This document shows positions 24,171-33,378 of a DNA stretch of 64,000 bases, in pieces. The translations under genes were made by a program, and so were the position numbers. Below the pieces are notes generated by a model, which ran no database searches, was not told the DNA's origin, and was given only the letters and a program-made list of their open reading frames with translations. The number at the start of each line of letters is the position of its first letter. The stretch's first letter is position 1. This DNA comes from G958296245 sp963664035 (GTDB lineage Bacteria > Chloroflexota > Dehalococcoidia > Lucifugimonadales > G958296245): NCBI GenBank assembly GCA_963664035.2, contig OY760867.2, positions 372,001-436,000 of the forward strand, given 5' to 3'.

Positions 24171-25558
24171 CTGCCTTCTCCTTTGGAGTTCTCACCATCT
24201 CCCGACGGCTCTGCCGTCCGGTCTTGTTCCCGCTCGGTCTCGTCCGCCGCCGCCTCTCTCGCCTCCCCGGGTGCGGGGGCCTCCCCCCTCGCGATCGCCG
24301 TCAGGAGGTCGATGGCCTTGTCCACCCGGAGCGACTCGCGCACCGCGTCGCGCGCCCTGTCCTGGTCCTCCGCGCCGCGAAGCTGCGCGGCGGTCTCGCC
24401 CCCGGAGTCCAGCATCTCCTCGAGCTTCTCGTCTATCTCGTCGCCGCCGACCTCTATGCCCTCTCTCTCCGCAAGCTCGCGGACGGCGTAGGACTGGGCG
24501 AGTCTGAACTCCGCCGTCGCCCGCATCTGCTCCCGGTCTTCCTCCTCGGTCATGCCCCTGTACCGGAGATAGTCCTCGTACCGCATGTTCATATTCTGGA
24601 CGAAGCGGGCGCGGTTATAGACGGCGTGATTGACCTCGTGGTCCAGGTGCAGGGGCGCCACCTCCACCGCCGCCGTTTCGACCAGGGCGTCGACGGCCCT
24701 CTGCCTGTAGACGTTCCTATTGGTCGCTTCCGCCCTCTCACGCATGTCGCTTTCGACGCTCTCGCGGAGCTCGGCCATCGTCTCGTAGCCGTCCCCGACA
24801 CCCTTCGCGAAATCGTCGTCCATCTCCGGAAGCACCTGCTCCTTGATCTCGTTGACGGTTACGGCAAAGTCGCATGGCTTCCCCGCCAGGCTGGTGTCGG
24901 CGTAGTCCTCGGGGATGGGAATGGAAAACTCCTTGGGGGCGCCCGCCTCGGCGCCCACGAGGTTCTCCGAGAATCCGGCGAAGGGGATGTTGCTGCCGTC
25001 CTCGGCCATGTATACCGTGTCCTTCTCATCCAGGACGACGCGCTGCTCCACGGTCCCCGTCACGTCGATCGTGACCATGTCGCCGGACCTGACCGGGCGC
25101 TCGACCGGCTCCCAGGAGCCGGAGTCGCTCCGCAGGTCCTGCATGGCCTTGTCGACATCCTCCTCATCGATCTCTATCTCATTCTCCTCCAGCCTGATGG
25201 CCCTGTACTCGCCCAGGTCTATGTCCGGCTCGGCCGCCACGGTGACGTTGAAGGCGACCGGCTCGGTGCTGAGTATCTCCACGTTGGGCGGGACGACGGG
25301 CTCCAGCTCGCGGGCGGACACCGCTTCGCTGGCGAGCGCGGGAACGGCGTCTCCGAGCGACTCGCGGACGAGGCCCCCCGGACCCAGGAAGCGCTCGATG
25401 ACGGCGCGCGGGGCCTTGCCCTTGCGGAACCCCGGTATCGCGGTCCGCTGCGCGACCCTGCGGTACACGCGCTGCAAGTAGGGTTCCAGGTCCTCGTCCT
25501 CAAGCTCGACGTGGAGCACCGTCTGGCGCTCCACCATCTCCTCTTGAGTTATCTTCAA
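24167..25558 (-). CDS. tig: Trigger factor (ribosome-associated chaperone)
   Basis: Trigger factor binds the ribosome exit tunnel and assists nascent chains. 463 residues: N-terminal ribosome-binding domain (IPGFRKGKAPRAVIE is the ribosome-docking signature), central FKBP-type peptidyl-prolyl isomerase domain (SGDMVTIDVTGTVE to KPCDFAVTVNEIKEQVLPEMDDDFAKGVG), and a long helical C-terminal arm ending in an acidic, glutamate-rich tail. First gene of the tig-clpP-clpX cluster, linking folding to degradation. Confidence 0.95.
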   Translation of the reverse strand: MKITQEEMVERQTVLHVELEDEDLEPYLQRVYRRVAQRTAIPGFRKGKAPRAVIERFLGPGGLVRESLGDAVPALASEAVSARELEPVVPPNVEILSTEPVAFNVTVAAEPDIDLGEYRAIRLEENEIEIDEEDVDKAMQDLRSDSGSWEPVERPVRSGDMVTIDVTGTVEQRVVLDEKDTVYMAEDGSNIPFAGFSENLVGAEAGAPKEFSIPIPEDYADTSLAGKPCDFAVTVNEIKEQVLPEMDDDFAKGVGDGYETMAELRESVESDMRERAEATNRNVYRQRAVDALVETAAVEVAPLHLDHEVNHAVYNRARFVQNMNMRYEDYLRYRGMTEEEDREQMRATAEFRLAQSYAVRELAEREGIEVGGDEIDEKLEEMLDSGGETAAQLRGAEDQDRARDAVRESLRVDKAIDLLTAIARGEAPAPGEAREAAADETEREQDRTAEPSGDGENSKGEGS

Positions 25559-25699
25559 CCGGGGCTCCTGCGTCTAAGGCTGCGCTCAATTATATCAGAC
25601 GCGCGGGCGCCCGCCCCCCCGCCTGCCGGTGCGGTTGGGCTTCATACTTTCTTCAAAGTCCTCTGTTAGCTATGGTATGGGAGGACAGGAGGGACGCCG

Positions 25700-26386
25700 T
25701 TGGCGAGCACAGTATTGATAGTCGAGGACGATACCGACGCCGTAAGGCTCGTGGGCCTGTACCTGCGGCGCGACGGCCACAAGGTCTTGTCGGCGGGGGA
25801 CGGGCTCGAAGGGCTGCGCTTGGCGAGGGAGGCGCGCCCGGACCTGGTTGTCCTGGACCTGATGCTCCCCAAGCTGGACGGCATCGAGGTCTGCCGGGCG
25901 CTGCGCCGGGAGTCCGACGTGCCCGTGGTCATGGTTACGGCGCGGGTGGAGGAGGAGGACAAGCTGACGGGGCTGGAGCTGGGCGCCGACGACTACGTGA
26001 CCAAGCCGTTCAGCCCCAGGGAGCTGGCCGCCAGGATAAGGGCCGTGCTCCGCCGGACGGCTAGGGACGCGCTGCAGAGAGGCCCCGCCGAGATCTCGTA
26101 CGACGGGGTTACCGTGGACCTGCACGGACGCATGGCGTACGTCAACGGCGGCAGGGTGGCCCTCACCCCCACCGAGTTCCGGATCCTCGTCATGCTGATC
26201 AAGGAGCCCGAGCGGACATTCTCACGCGACCAGATCATCGATACGGCGCTCGGCTTCGACTTCGACGGCTTCGACCGCACGGTCGACGCGCACGTCGCCA
26301 ACATCAGGAAGAAGATCAGGGCGGACGGCGGCCCGAGCTACATCCAGACGGTCTACGGAATGGGGTACCGGTTCAGCCATGCCTAG
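25700..26386 (+). CDS. OmpR/PhoB-type response regulator
   Basis: 228 residues from a TTG start with AGGAGGG 6 bp upstream. The receiver domain has the acidic pair VEDDTDAV, the phosphoacceptor in VVLDLMLPKLDG, and the conserved Lys in YVTKPFSPRELAARI; the C-terminal winged helix (LTPTEFRILVMLIKEPERTFSRDQIID, then TVDAHVANIRKKI) binds DNA. It overlaps the sensor kinase start by 8 bp. The efflux-type operon that follows at 27915 is the natural candidate target. Confidence 0.95.
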   Translation: MASTVLIVEDDTDAVRLVGLYLRRDGHKVLSAGDGLEGLRLAREARPDLVVLDLMLPKLDGIEVCRALRRESDVPVVMVTARVEEEDKLTGLELGADDYVTKPFSPRELAARIRAVLRRTARDALQRGPAEISYDGVTVDLHGRMAYVNGGRVALTPTEFRILVMLIKEPERTFSRDQIIDTALGFDFDGFDRTVDAHVANIRKKIRADGGPSYIQTVYGMGYRFSHA

Positions 26387-27815
26387 ATGGTTCTTCAGCC
26401 TGCAGGCCCGCCTGGTAATCGGCTTCGCAATAGTGCTGGCGCTGGCGCTGGCAGGCGTCAGCGCCTGGAGCAGCTTTTCGGCGCACAGGGAGGTGAGGGA
26501 CCTTCGGGTCGCAACGAACGAGGCCCTATCGGCGCGGCTCCACGAGACGTTGGCCGCCCATTACGCCGCCAAGGGCGACTGGAAGGACGTGGACGGCATA
26601 GCCGCGCAGGTCGCCTTCGTCTCGGGACGCGACATCGTGCTGGTGGACGAAGACGGCGCGGTGCTGGCAGACCCGAAGAAGAGAGGGATCGCGGAGTTGG
26701 CCAAGGCCAAGCGCGCTTACAGCTCCTCGGAGGTGATGGTCGACGGCCGCCAGGTCGGCCTCGTGCTGATCAGCCCACCGGGAATCAGGTCCGTCGTCAC
26801 GCTGCGCAAGGCGCCGGAGAGGCCGCCCTTCCCGGATAGGCCGTCCTTGCATGAGAGGCTCCAAGAACCTCCCCTCGCCCGCTTCTCCGACACCGTCAAC
26901 CGGTCGCTGATCGTATCGGGGGTGGGCGCGGGGGCCCTCGGCGTGGTCCTCGTCGCGCTGATGTCGCGCCGCGCGCTCAGGTCGGTCAGGAGGCTGACCG
27001 CCGCGGCGCAGAAGCTGGGGAAGGGCGACCTGTCGCAGCGGGTGCCCGTCTCGGGGCGCGACGAGGTCGGCGAGCTGAGCCGGACCTTCAATGCCATGGC
27101 GCAGGGGCTCCAGGACGCCGAGCGACAGCGCCGGAACATGGTCGCCGACGTCGCCCACGAGCTGCGAAACCCGCTCTCCAACATACGCGGCTACGTCGAG
27201 GCGGTGCGAGACGGGGTGCTGGAGGCCGACGAAGCCACCATCGGCAGCATCCACCGGCAGACTATGTACCTGTCCAAGCTGGTGGAGGACCTCAGGCTGC
27301 TCGCGGAGACCGAGTCGGCCGACTTCAGGCTCCACCTGGAACCCGCGCCCATGGCCGAAGTGGCCGCGAGGTCGGTGGAGGCGCACAGGCCGCAGGCGCA
27401 GGCCAAGGGGGTCTCGCTCTCGATCTCGGCGCAGACCGCCCTACAGGAAGTGGAGATGGACAAGACGCGCATCGAGCAGGTGCTGGGCAACCTGTTGCAG
27501 AACGCGATCAGGCACACGCCGGGCGGCGGGCGCGTCGACGTAACGGTCGACGCCTCCGAGTCCGCCGTCAGGGTGGCCGTGGCGGACACGGGTGAGGGCA
27601 TCTCGCCGGACGACCTCCCCCACGTATTCGACAGGCTGTTCAGAGCGGACCCGTCGCGCGCCCGCAGCACGGGCGGCGCCGGCCTCGGCCTGACCATCGC
27701 GAGGCAGCTTGTCGAGGCCCACGGCGGCGCCATCCGCGCCGAGAGCGAGCCGGGCAAGGGCAGCCGGTTCGTCTTCGAGCTCCCGCGCCGCCCGGGGGAC
27801 GCCGCGGGACCTTGA
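26379..27815 (+). CDS. Sensor histidine kinase
   Basis: 478 residues: N-terminal membrane helix (LVIGFAIVLALALAGVSAW), an extracytoplasmic sensor of about 130 residues, a second helix (SLIVSGVGAGALGVVLVALM), HAMP linker, HisKA dimerisation domain with the phosphorylated His in VADVAHELRNPLSNIRGY, and an HATPase_c domain (NLLQNAIRHTP, VADTGEGISPDDLPHVFDRLF, GGAGLGLTIARQLVEAHGG). Cognate kinase of the overlapping regulator. The signal is unknown; the neighbouring efflux genes suggest an envelope or toxic-compound signal. Confidence 0.94.
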   Translation: MPRWFFSLQARLVIGFAIVLALALAGVSAWSSFSAHREVRDLRVATNEALSARLHETLAAHYAAKGDWKDVDGIAAQVAFVSGRDIVLVDEDGAVLADPKKRGIAELAKAKRAYSSSEVMVDGRQVGLVLISPPGIRSVVTLRKAPERPPFPDRPSLHERLQEPPLARFSDTVNRSLIVSGVGAGALGVVLVALMSRRALRSVRRLTAAAQKLGKGDLSQRVPVSGRDEVGELSRTFNAMAQGLQDAERQRRNMVADVAHELRNPLSNIRGYVEAVRDGVLEADEATIGSIHRQTMYLSKLVEDLRLLAETESADFRLHLEPAPMAEVAARSVEAHRPQAQAKGVSLSISAQTALQEVEMDKTRIEQVLGNLLQNAIRHTPGGGRVDVTVDASESAVRVAVADTGEGISPDDLPHVFDRLFRADPSRARSTGGAGLGLTIARQLVEAHGGAIRAESEPGKGSRFVFELPRRPGDAAGP

Positions 27816-27914
27816 TAGTCCCTTAACAATCTCGCGGTACAACTGGGGAAGTCATGATCGACAACCCGCCGCGCCACGCGGCGCATACCTACGACAGAGG
27901 AGACTAACGGGGCC

Positions 27915-30900
27915 ATGAATGGTACATACCTGGGGCTGAAGGTCTGGCAGATAGGCGTCATCATCGCCTTTCTCGCGGTCGGCTTGGGCGGCAGTTACTT
28001 CGCCTACACGACCCTAACCGGCTCGGACGCCGGCGCTTCCGCGGAGAACCAACAGCTCATCCCGGTGACCCGAGGCAACCTCGTCAACGACGTCTCCATC
28101 AACGGCAGTGTCGGATACCCGAACAGGGAGACGCTGAACTTCGCGAGGCAGGGCGCCGTCGGCCAGATGCTGGTCGAGGAAGGGCAGGCCGTCGTCGAGG
28201 GGCAGCCGCTGGCCGTCATAGACGACGAGACGGTGGCCGCCCTGGAGGAGGCCGTCGCCGACGCGGAGGTCCGGCTGCGCGACGCCGAGGACGCGCTGGA
28301 GACCGCCCTCAACCCGTTCAGCGACCTCGAAGTGGCGCGTGCCGAGTCCGACGCGGCCAGCGCGAGCGTTGCGCTGGCGGACGCCGCCGAGGATCTGGCG
28401 GATCTGGCGCAGCCCTCGGAGCAGTCCCTGGCCAGGGCCGAGTCGGCGGTCGCCGACGCGCGGGCGGCCCTCGACGACGCGCGGGAGGCTCTCGCCGAGC
28501 TCCTGGGCCCCGCGGCCGGCGCCGTGACGCGAGCGGAAGTGCGCGTCACCAGGGCCAGGGCGGCCCTCGACGACGCGCGGGAGGCGTTGGCAAAGCTGAT
28601 GTCCCCGGACGAGCACGACGTCGAGCAGGCGGAGGCGAGGGTGGCCGCCGCGCATGTGGCCCTCGACGACGCGAGGGAGACGTTGGCCAATCTGGTCTCG
28701 CCCGACGAGCACGACGTCGAGCAGGCGGAGGCGAGGGTAGCCGCCGCGCATGTGGCCCTCGACGACGCGCGGCAGACGTTGGCCAATCTGGCCTCGCCGG
28801 ACGAGTACGACGTGAAGCAGGCCGAGGACAGGGTGACCGGCGCGCGGGTGGCGCTCTCAGGGGCAAGGGAGAAGCTGTCCCTGCTGCTGGAGCCCGACGC
28901 CGGCGACGTCGCCAGGGCCGAAGCCGACGTTGCCGATTCCGAGAAGGCGCTGGCGGACGCCGTCGACGACCTGGACGACCTGCTGACCCTAAGCGACGAG
29001 CAGTTGGTCAAGGCGAAGTCCGCCGTCACGGACGCGAAGGTCGCGTACGACGCCGCCTTGACCGCGCTCCAGGACCTCGAAAGCGGCCCGTCCGCGGAAG
29101 ATACGGCGGACCTCCGGAAGGCGGTCGATAATGCCGAAGAGTCCCTCGCCAGCCTGCGGAGGGACCTGCGGCTGGTCTCCGAGGACTGGGTGGATCAGGC
29201 AGCTTCCGCGTCCGAGGCCGTGGACGACGCGGACGACAGGTACGCGCGCGCCTTCCAAAAGTGGCTGGGCATCGAGGTCACAGAGGACCGGCTCCGCTCC
29301 GACCCCGCGGCCCTGCTCGAGTCGATGGGCCTGGACCTGGACGCGATCTTCACTGTCGAGCCTACCCCGTACACGCTGGGCCTGCCCCCGGACGACCCCG
29401 CGACCGCGTGGAGCGAACCGCTCGTCCAGACCTGGCTCAGGTTCTACCCGGGCGAGGTTATGGCGACGTGCTCCGACGGGGCGCTTCCAACCGGTAGCCT
29501 CTGCGTGGGCAGGGAGATGGACGACGCGTGGGAAGCGGTCACCACCGCCCTGGATGCCCTGGAGACGGTGGAAGTCAACGCAGACAAGGCGATTTCCAAG
29601 GCGGAGGCGGACGTGGACAGGGCGATCGACGACCTGGAGGACGCGCAGGAGGCCCTGGCAGAGCTACAGGAGCCTCCGGATAGCCTGGACCTGGAGTCCG
29701 CTCGGTCGCGGGTGGAGTCGGCCGCGGTGTCGCTGGAGTCGGCGCGGGAAGACCTCGCCCTGCTCCAGGAGTCGCCGGACGCGGCGGACGTGGACCTCAA
29801 GGAGAAGCAGGTCGCCCTCGCAAGGGCCCGCCTCCAGGAGGCCAAGGACGCGCTCGCCGAGATGATGGCGCCCTCGCAGCTGGACGTCGATGCCGCTCGG
29901 AGCGAGGTCGACCTGGCCGAGGCGGCGCTGGCGGACGCGGAGTCCCGGCTGGCGGCCCTGGTCACGCCGGACCCGTCGGACGTGCGGGCAGCCCAGAGCA
30001 AGCTGACGTCGGCGGAGCTGGAGCTTGCCGACGCGGAATCTCGGCTGGCGGCCCTGGTTACGCCGGACCCGCTGGACGTGGAGGCCGCGCGAAACAAGGT
30101 GACGTTCGCGGAGCTGGACCTGGCCGACGCGGAGTCCGGCCTGGCAGAGATGGTCACGCCGGCCGCGTCGGACGTGGAGGCGGCTCTGAGCGAGATAGCT
30201 CTTGCCGAGACGGAGTTGGAGGAGGCCCAGGACGACCTGGCCGCGCTCGTGCAGCCCGACGAGATCGAGGTGGAGACCAGGCGGAAGAAGGTCGCGCTCG
30301 CCGAGGCGGACCTGGCGGCTGCCGAGAACGACCTTGCCGCGCTGACGGCGCCCGACCCAGGGGACGTGGCGCTGAAGGAGAAGCAGGTCGAGGTGGCCAG
30401 GGCGGTGCTTGCCGACGCGGTCGAGGACCTGGAGACCGTGAGGGCAGGCGCCGACCCGCTCGACGTCGCCCTGAGCCGCGCCGAGGCCGCGAGCGCCCTG
30501 GCGTCGCTGGAAGCCGCCAGGGATGCGCTGGCCGACGCCGCCATCAGGGCCCCGTGGGACGGGGTGGTGTCCGCGGTCAACGTGGAGGCCGGCGACTCCG
30601 TCAACCCGAATACCGCTGTGCTGGAGGTGGTCGACTCCTCGGTCGTCGAGATCGACGGCGTGGTGGACGAGATAGACGTCCTCTACGTCAGGGAGGGCGC
30701 CGCCGCCTCCGTGACCATGGACGCGCTGGCGGGACAGACCCTCCAGGGCTCCGTCGCCGAGGTCGGGACGGTGGCCCAGAGCCAGTCCGGGGTCGTGACA
30801 TACCCGATCAGCATCCAGGTGCAAGTCCCGGCCGGCCTGGACCTGCCGGAGGGGCTGAGCGCCGTCGCGTCCGTGATCCTGCGCGAGGACCTGGACGTGC

Positions 30901-31175
30901 TGCTCGTGCCCGTCGACGCTCTCTACGGCTCCTTCGACCAGCCCGTGGTCAAGGTCTCACAGGACGGCGCCTTCGTGGACAGGAACGTGGCGCTTGGGAA
31001 CAGCGACGGCTTCTGGGTGGTGGTCGAGAGCGGGGTGGCCGAGGCGGAGCTGGTGCTGATGGAGTCCCAGGATACCGCCTCCGAGGACGTCTTCGGAGCG
31101 TTGCGCGGCCTCGTAGGCGGCGGCTTCGGAGGCCCCCCCAGGGGCTTTGGCGGAGGGGGCGGGCAGCGACGCTAA
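27915..31175 (+). CDS. Giant MacA/HlyD-like periplasmic adaptor with repeat-expanded coiled coil
   Basis: 1086 residues, two to three times the usual adaptor length. An N-terminal membrane anchor (VWQIGVIIAFLAVGLGGSYFAY) is followed by a half lipoyl domain (GQMLVEEGQAVVEGQPLAVID), a helical stretch of about 335 residues, a globular insert (about 440-545, with two cysteines in the segment MATCSDGALPTGSLCVG), another 320 helical residues, the second lipoyl half (AIRAPWDGVVSAVNVEAGDSV) and a beta-barrel/membrane-proximal end with a Gly-rich tail. Helices are built from 32-33-residue repeats, three of them near-identical at 28566-28853. The stop codon lies within a MITE-like repeat. Together with the downstream ATPase and permease it forms a MacAB-type exporter. 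Confidence 0.85.
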   Translation: MNGTYLGLKVWQIGVIIAFLAVGLGGSYFAYTTLTGSDAGASAENQQLIPVTRGNLVNDVSINGSVGYPNRETLNFARQGAVGQMLVEEGQAVVEGQPLAVIDDETVAALEEAVADAEVRLRDAEDALETALNPFSDLEVARAESDAASASVALADAAEDLADLAQPSEQSLARAESAVADARAALDDAREALAELLGPAAGAVTRAEVRVTRARAALDDAREALAKLMSPDEHDVEQAEARVAAAHVALDDARETLANLVSPDEHDVEQAEARVAAAHVALDDARQTLANLASPDEYDVKQAEDRVTGARVALSGAREKLSLLLEPDAGDVARAEADVADSEKALADAVDDLDDLLTLSDEQLVKAKSAVTDAKVAYDAALTALQDLESGPSAEDTADLRKAVDNAEESLASLRRDLRLVSEDWVDQAASASEAVDDADDRYARAFQKWLGIEVTEDRLRSDPAALLESMGLDLDAIFTVEPTPYTLGLPPDDPATAWSEPLVQTWLRFYPGEVMATCSDGALPTGSLCVGREMDDAWEAVTTALDALETVEVNADKAISKAEADVDRAIDDLEDAQEALAELQEPPDSLDLESARSRVESAAVSLESAREDLALLQESPDAADVDLKEKQVALARARLQEAKDALAEMMAPSQLDVDAARSEVDLAEAALADAESRLAALVTPDPSDVRAAQSKLTSAELELADAESRLAALVTPDPLDVEAARNKVTFAELDLADAESGLAEMVTPAASDVEAALSEIALAETELEEAQDDLAALVQPDEIEVETRRKKVALAEADLAAAENDLAALTAPDPGDVALKEKQVEVARAVLADAVEDLETVRAGADPLDVALSRAEAASALASLEAARDALADAAIRAPWDGVVSAVNVEAGDSVNPNTAVLEVVDSSVVEIDGVVDEIDVLYVREGAAASVTMDALAGQTLQGSVAEVGTVAQSQSGVVTYPISIQVQVPAGLDLPEGLSAVASVILREDLDVLLVPVDALYGSFDQPVVKVSQDGAFVDRNVALGNSDGFWVVVESGVAEAELVLMESQDTASEDVFGALRGLVGGGFGGPPRGFGGGGGQRR
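28470..28949. repeat. Tandem 96-bp (32-codon) repeats inside the adaptor gene
   Basis: Units start at 28470, 28566, 28662, 28758 and a degraded one at 28854, each beginning CTCGACGACGC or close to it. The units at 28566, 28662 and 28758 are the most alike; the first two of these share the encoded run SPDEHDVEQAEARVAAAHVA, and the third a diverged form of it. Their similarity at DNA level points to recent duplication. A second, more diverged set with the motif LADAESRLAALVTPDP occupies about 29925-30350 on the return helix. Confidence 0.85.
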
Positions 31176-31318
31176 TGCTCCAACATTGTTGAAATGATGG
31201 CTAACCTTGAATCCCCTCCCCCATTTTGGGCCCATTTTGGGGGAGGGTTAGGGTGGGGGCACCGCTGCCTCGCGCAGTACTCTCTCCACCCTTCATTGCT
31301 AGGTTGTCGGTCTACTAG
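31172..31318. mobile_element. MITE-like element, copy A (147 bp)
   Basis: Close relative of 52710-52846. Ends are CTAATGCTCCAACATTG and GTTGTCGGTCTACTAG; inverted, the right end reads CTAGTAGACCGACAAC, an imperfect terminal inverted repeat of the left end. The middle holds CCTCCCCCATTTTGGG and TTTTGGGGGAGG, a strong stem whose centre is duplicated by 11 bp relative to copy B. It fills the whole gap between adaptor and ATPase genes and supplies the adaptor's TAA stop (31173-31175). Whether it terminates or merely spaces the operon is unknown. Confidence 0.75.
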
Positions 31319-31356
31319 TGGAAGCGCATGAAGGCTCCTTAGAGGTAAACGTAGAG

Positions 31357-32073
31357 ATGATCGAGTTGTCCGACGTAACGAAAGTGTACCGCCTGGGGGA
31401 GATAGAGGTAGTGGCCCTGGACGGCGTGAGCCTGACCATAGAGCGCGGGTCGATGGTGGCCATAATGGGGCCGTCCGGCTCCGGCAAGTCGACCTTGATG
31501 AACGTCATCGGCTGCCTCGACGTGCCGACCTCCGGCGCCTACGCCCTGGAGGGACGGCAGGTCGGCGCGCTCAGCGGGAACGGGCTGGCGGAGATACGCA
31601 ACAAGAAGATCGGCTTCGTATTCCAGACCTACAACCTCTTGCCGAGGCTTACGGCCCTGGGCAACGTCGAGCTGCCGCTCCTATACGGCGGAGGCAGGAA
31701 CCGCAGGACGAGGGCCCTGGAAGCGCTGGACAGGGTGGGCCTCTCCGACCGTACGAGACACCGCCCGGCCGAGCTCTCGGGCGGGCAGCAGCAGCGGGTC
31801 GGAATCGCCCGGGCTCTGGTCAAGGACCCCGCGATCCTGCTCGCGGACGAGCCGACCGGCAACCTGGACAGCGGGTCCAGCGCGGAGATCATGGACATCC
31901 TCAAGGGCCTCAACCGCGACGAGGGCAGGACCATAGTCATAGTCACGCACGAGGCCGACGTCGCCGCGCAGGCCCACCGGGTGGTCGCCATGCGGGACGG
32001 CAGGGTCGTCAGCGACGGCCCTGCGGCGCATTCGGCCGGCGCGGGGCAGGGAGACTCCATATGGGACCGCTGA
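31357..32073 (+). CDS. MacB/LolD-type ABC transporter ATP-binding protein
   Basis: 238 residues from the ATG at 31357, which starts MIELSDVTKVYRLG as most MacB-type ATPases do; an upstream GTG at 31318 would add 13 residues. Walker A GPSGSGKST (38-46), Q-loop FVFQTYNLLPRLTALGNVELP, signature LSGGQQQRVGIARAL, Walker B ILLADEPTGNLD and switch TIVIVTHEAD are all present. It powers the mechanotransmission-type permease encoded by the next gene, which it overlaps by 13 bp. Confidence 0.93.
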   Translation: MIELSDVTKVYRLGEIEVVALDGVSLTIERGSMVAIMGPSGSGKSTLMNVIGCLDVPTSGAYALEGRQVGALSGNGLAEIRNKKIGFVFQTYNLLPRLTALGNVELPLLYGGGRNRRTRALEALDRVGLSDRTRHRPAELSGGQQQRVGIARALVKDPAILLADEPTGNLDSGSSAEIMDILKGLNRDEGRTIVIVTHEADVAAQAHRVVAMRDGRVVSDGPAAHSAGAGQGDSIWDR

Positions 32074-33341
32074 CCATCGCCGCCACCGCGCTCTCATCCC
32101 TCGGGGCGAACAAGCTCAGGACGGGGCTGGCGCTGCTCGGCATCGTCATAGGCGTCGCCGCCGTCATTTCGACCATGTCGGTAGGCCGGGGCGCGCAGGA
32201 GACCATCACGTCCCGGATCGAGGAGCTCGGCACGAACCTGCTCTTCGTGCGCCCCGTCATCCCGGGCCAGAGCTTCTTCTCCGGCGGCAACGTCGTCGTC
32301 TTCCGCTCCGTCTCGGTCGCGGGGCAGGAACCCGCGTCCACGCTGACCCTGGAAGACGCCTACGCCCTGAAGGACCCCGTCTTCACGCCCCACGTCGTCG
32401 CCGTCGCACCCGAGATCAGCACCTCGGGGCGCATCGTCGCCGGGCGCGAGAATACCTTCGCGCAGGTCATCGGCGTCACCCCGGAGTACGAGACGGCCCG
32501 CAACTACGCCACGGCGTCCGGGACGTTCATAACGCGAGAGCACGTCGACACCGTAGCCGAGGCCGCTGTCCTGGGTTCCGAGGTCGCCGAGACCCTGTTC
32601 GGCAACCGCGACCCCGTCGGCCAGAACGTCCGCGTCGAGGGGCGCCGGTTCACCGTCGCGGGCGTGCTGGAGAGCCGCGGCGGCACCGCGCTCAGCAACC
32701 TGGACAGCGTGGTGTTCGTGCCAATCACCACAGCCTACTACAGGCTGTCCGCCGACAGGACCGCCGGCGGCGGCGTGGGCGTTTCGTCCATCAACGTGCA
32801 GATCGACGACGCAGGCAACAGGGAAGAGGCCATCGCTGACGTGGCGACCGTGCTCAGGCTGCGCCACAGGATCACCGATGAGGACGACTTCACCATCACC
32901 AGCCAGGAGGAGACGATAGAGACCCTCACCGAGACGCAGGAGACGTTCGCGCTCTTCCTGGGCGCCATAGCCGGCATATCCCTCCTCGTCGGCGGCATAG
33001 GCATCATGAACATCATGATGGTCTCCGTCACCGAGCGCACGCGCGAGATCGGCGTCCGCAAGGCGATGGGCGCCAAGTGGCGCGACATCCTCTTCCAGTT
33101 CGTCGCCGAGGCTACCCTCCTGAGCCTCGGCGGCGGCATCGTCGGCGTGATACTCGGCGTCACGCTGTCGCGGCTGATGGACGGACGCAACATCATCGGG
33201 CAGACCTTCGAGACCGCCGTGGGCGGCGACATAACGGTGCTCGCGCTGGTCGTGGCCGCCGGGATCGGGCTGTTCTTCGGCATATACCCCGCCGCCAAGG
33301 CGGCGAACCTCCACCCCATCGAGGCGCTGAGGTACGAGTAG
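32061..33341 (+). CDS. MacB-type ABC transporter permease
   Basis: 426 residues: an N-terminal membrane helix (ANKLRTGLALLGIVIGVAAVI), the large extracytoplasmic MacB-PCD domain (about 45-280), and three C-terminal helices of the FtsX-like domain (FLGAIAGISLLVGGIGIMNIMMVSVTERTREIGVRKAMGA, then LLSLGGGIVGVILGVTLS and GDITVLALVVAAGIGLFFGIYPA). In MacAB-type systems this permease undergoes ATP-driven conformational changes that push substrate through the adaptor. Substrate unknown. Confidence 0.93.
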   Translation: MGPLTIAATALSSLGANKLRTGLALLGIVIGVAAVISTMSVGRGAQETITSRIEELGTNLLFVRPVIPGQSFFSGGNVVVFRSVSVAGQEPASTLTLEDAYALKDPVFTPHVVAVAPEISTSGRIVAGRENTFAQVIGVTPEYETARNYATASGTFITREHVDTVAEAAVLGSEVAETLFGNRDPVGQNVRVEGRRFTVAGVLESRGGTALSNLDSVVFVPITTAYYRLSADRTAGGGVGVSSINVQIDDAGNREEAIADVATVLRLRHRITDEDDFTITSQEETIETLTETQETFALFLGAIAGISLLVGGIGIMNIMMVSVTERTREIGVRKAMGAKWRDILFQFVAEATLLSLGGGIVGVILGVTLSRLMDGRNIIGQTFETAVGGDITVLALVVAAGIGLFFGIYPAAKAANLHPIEALRYE

Positions 33342-33378
33342 CGGGCGAGTCTTCGAAGATCGCCGCAAGGAGCAGAGA

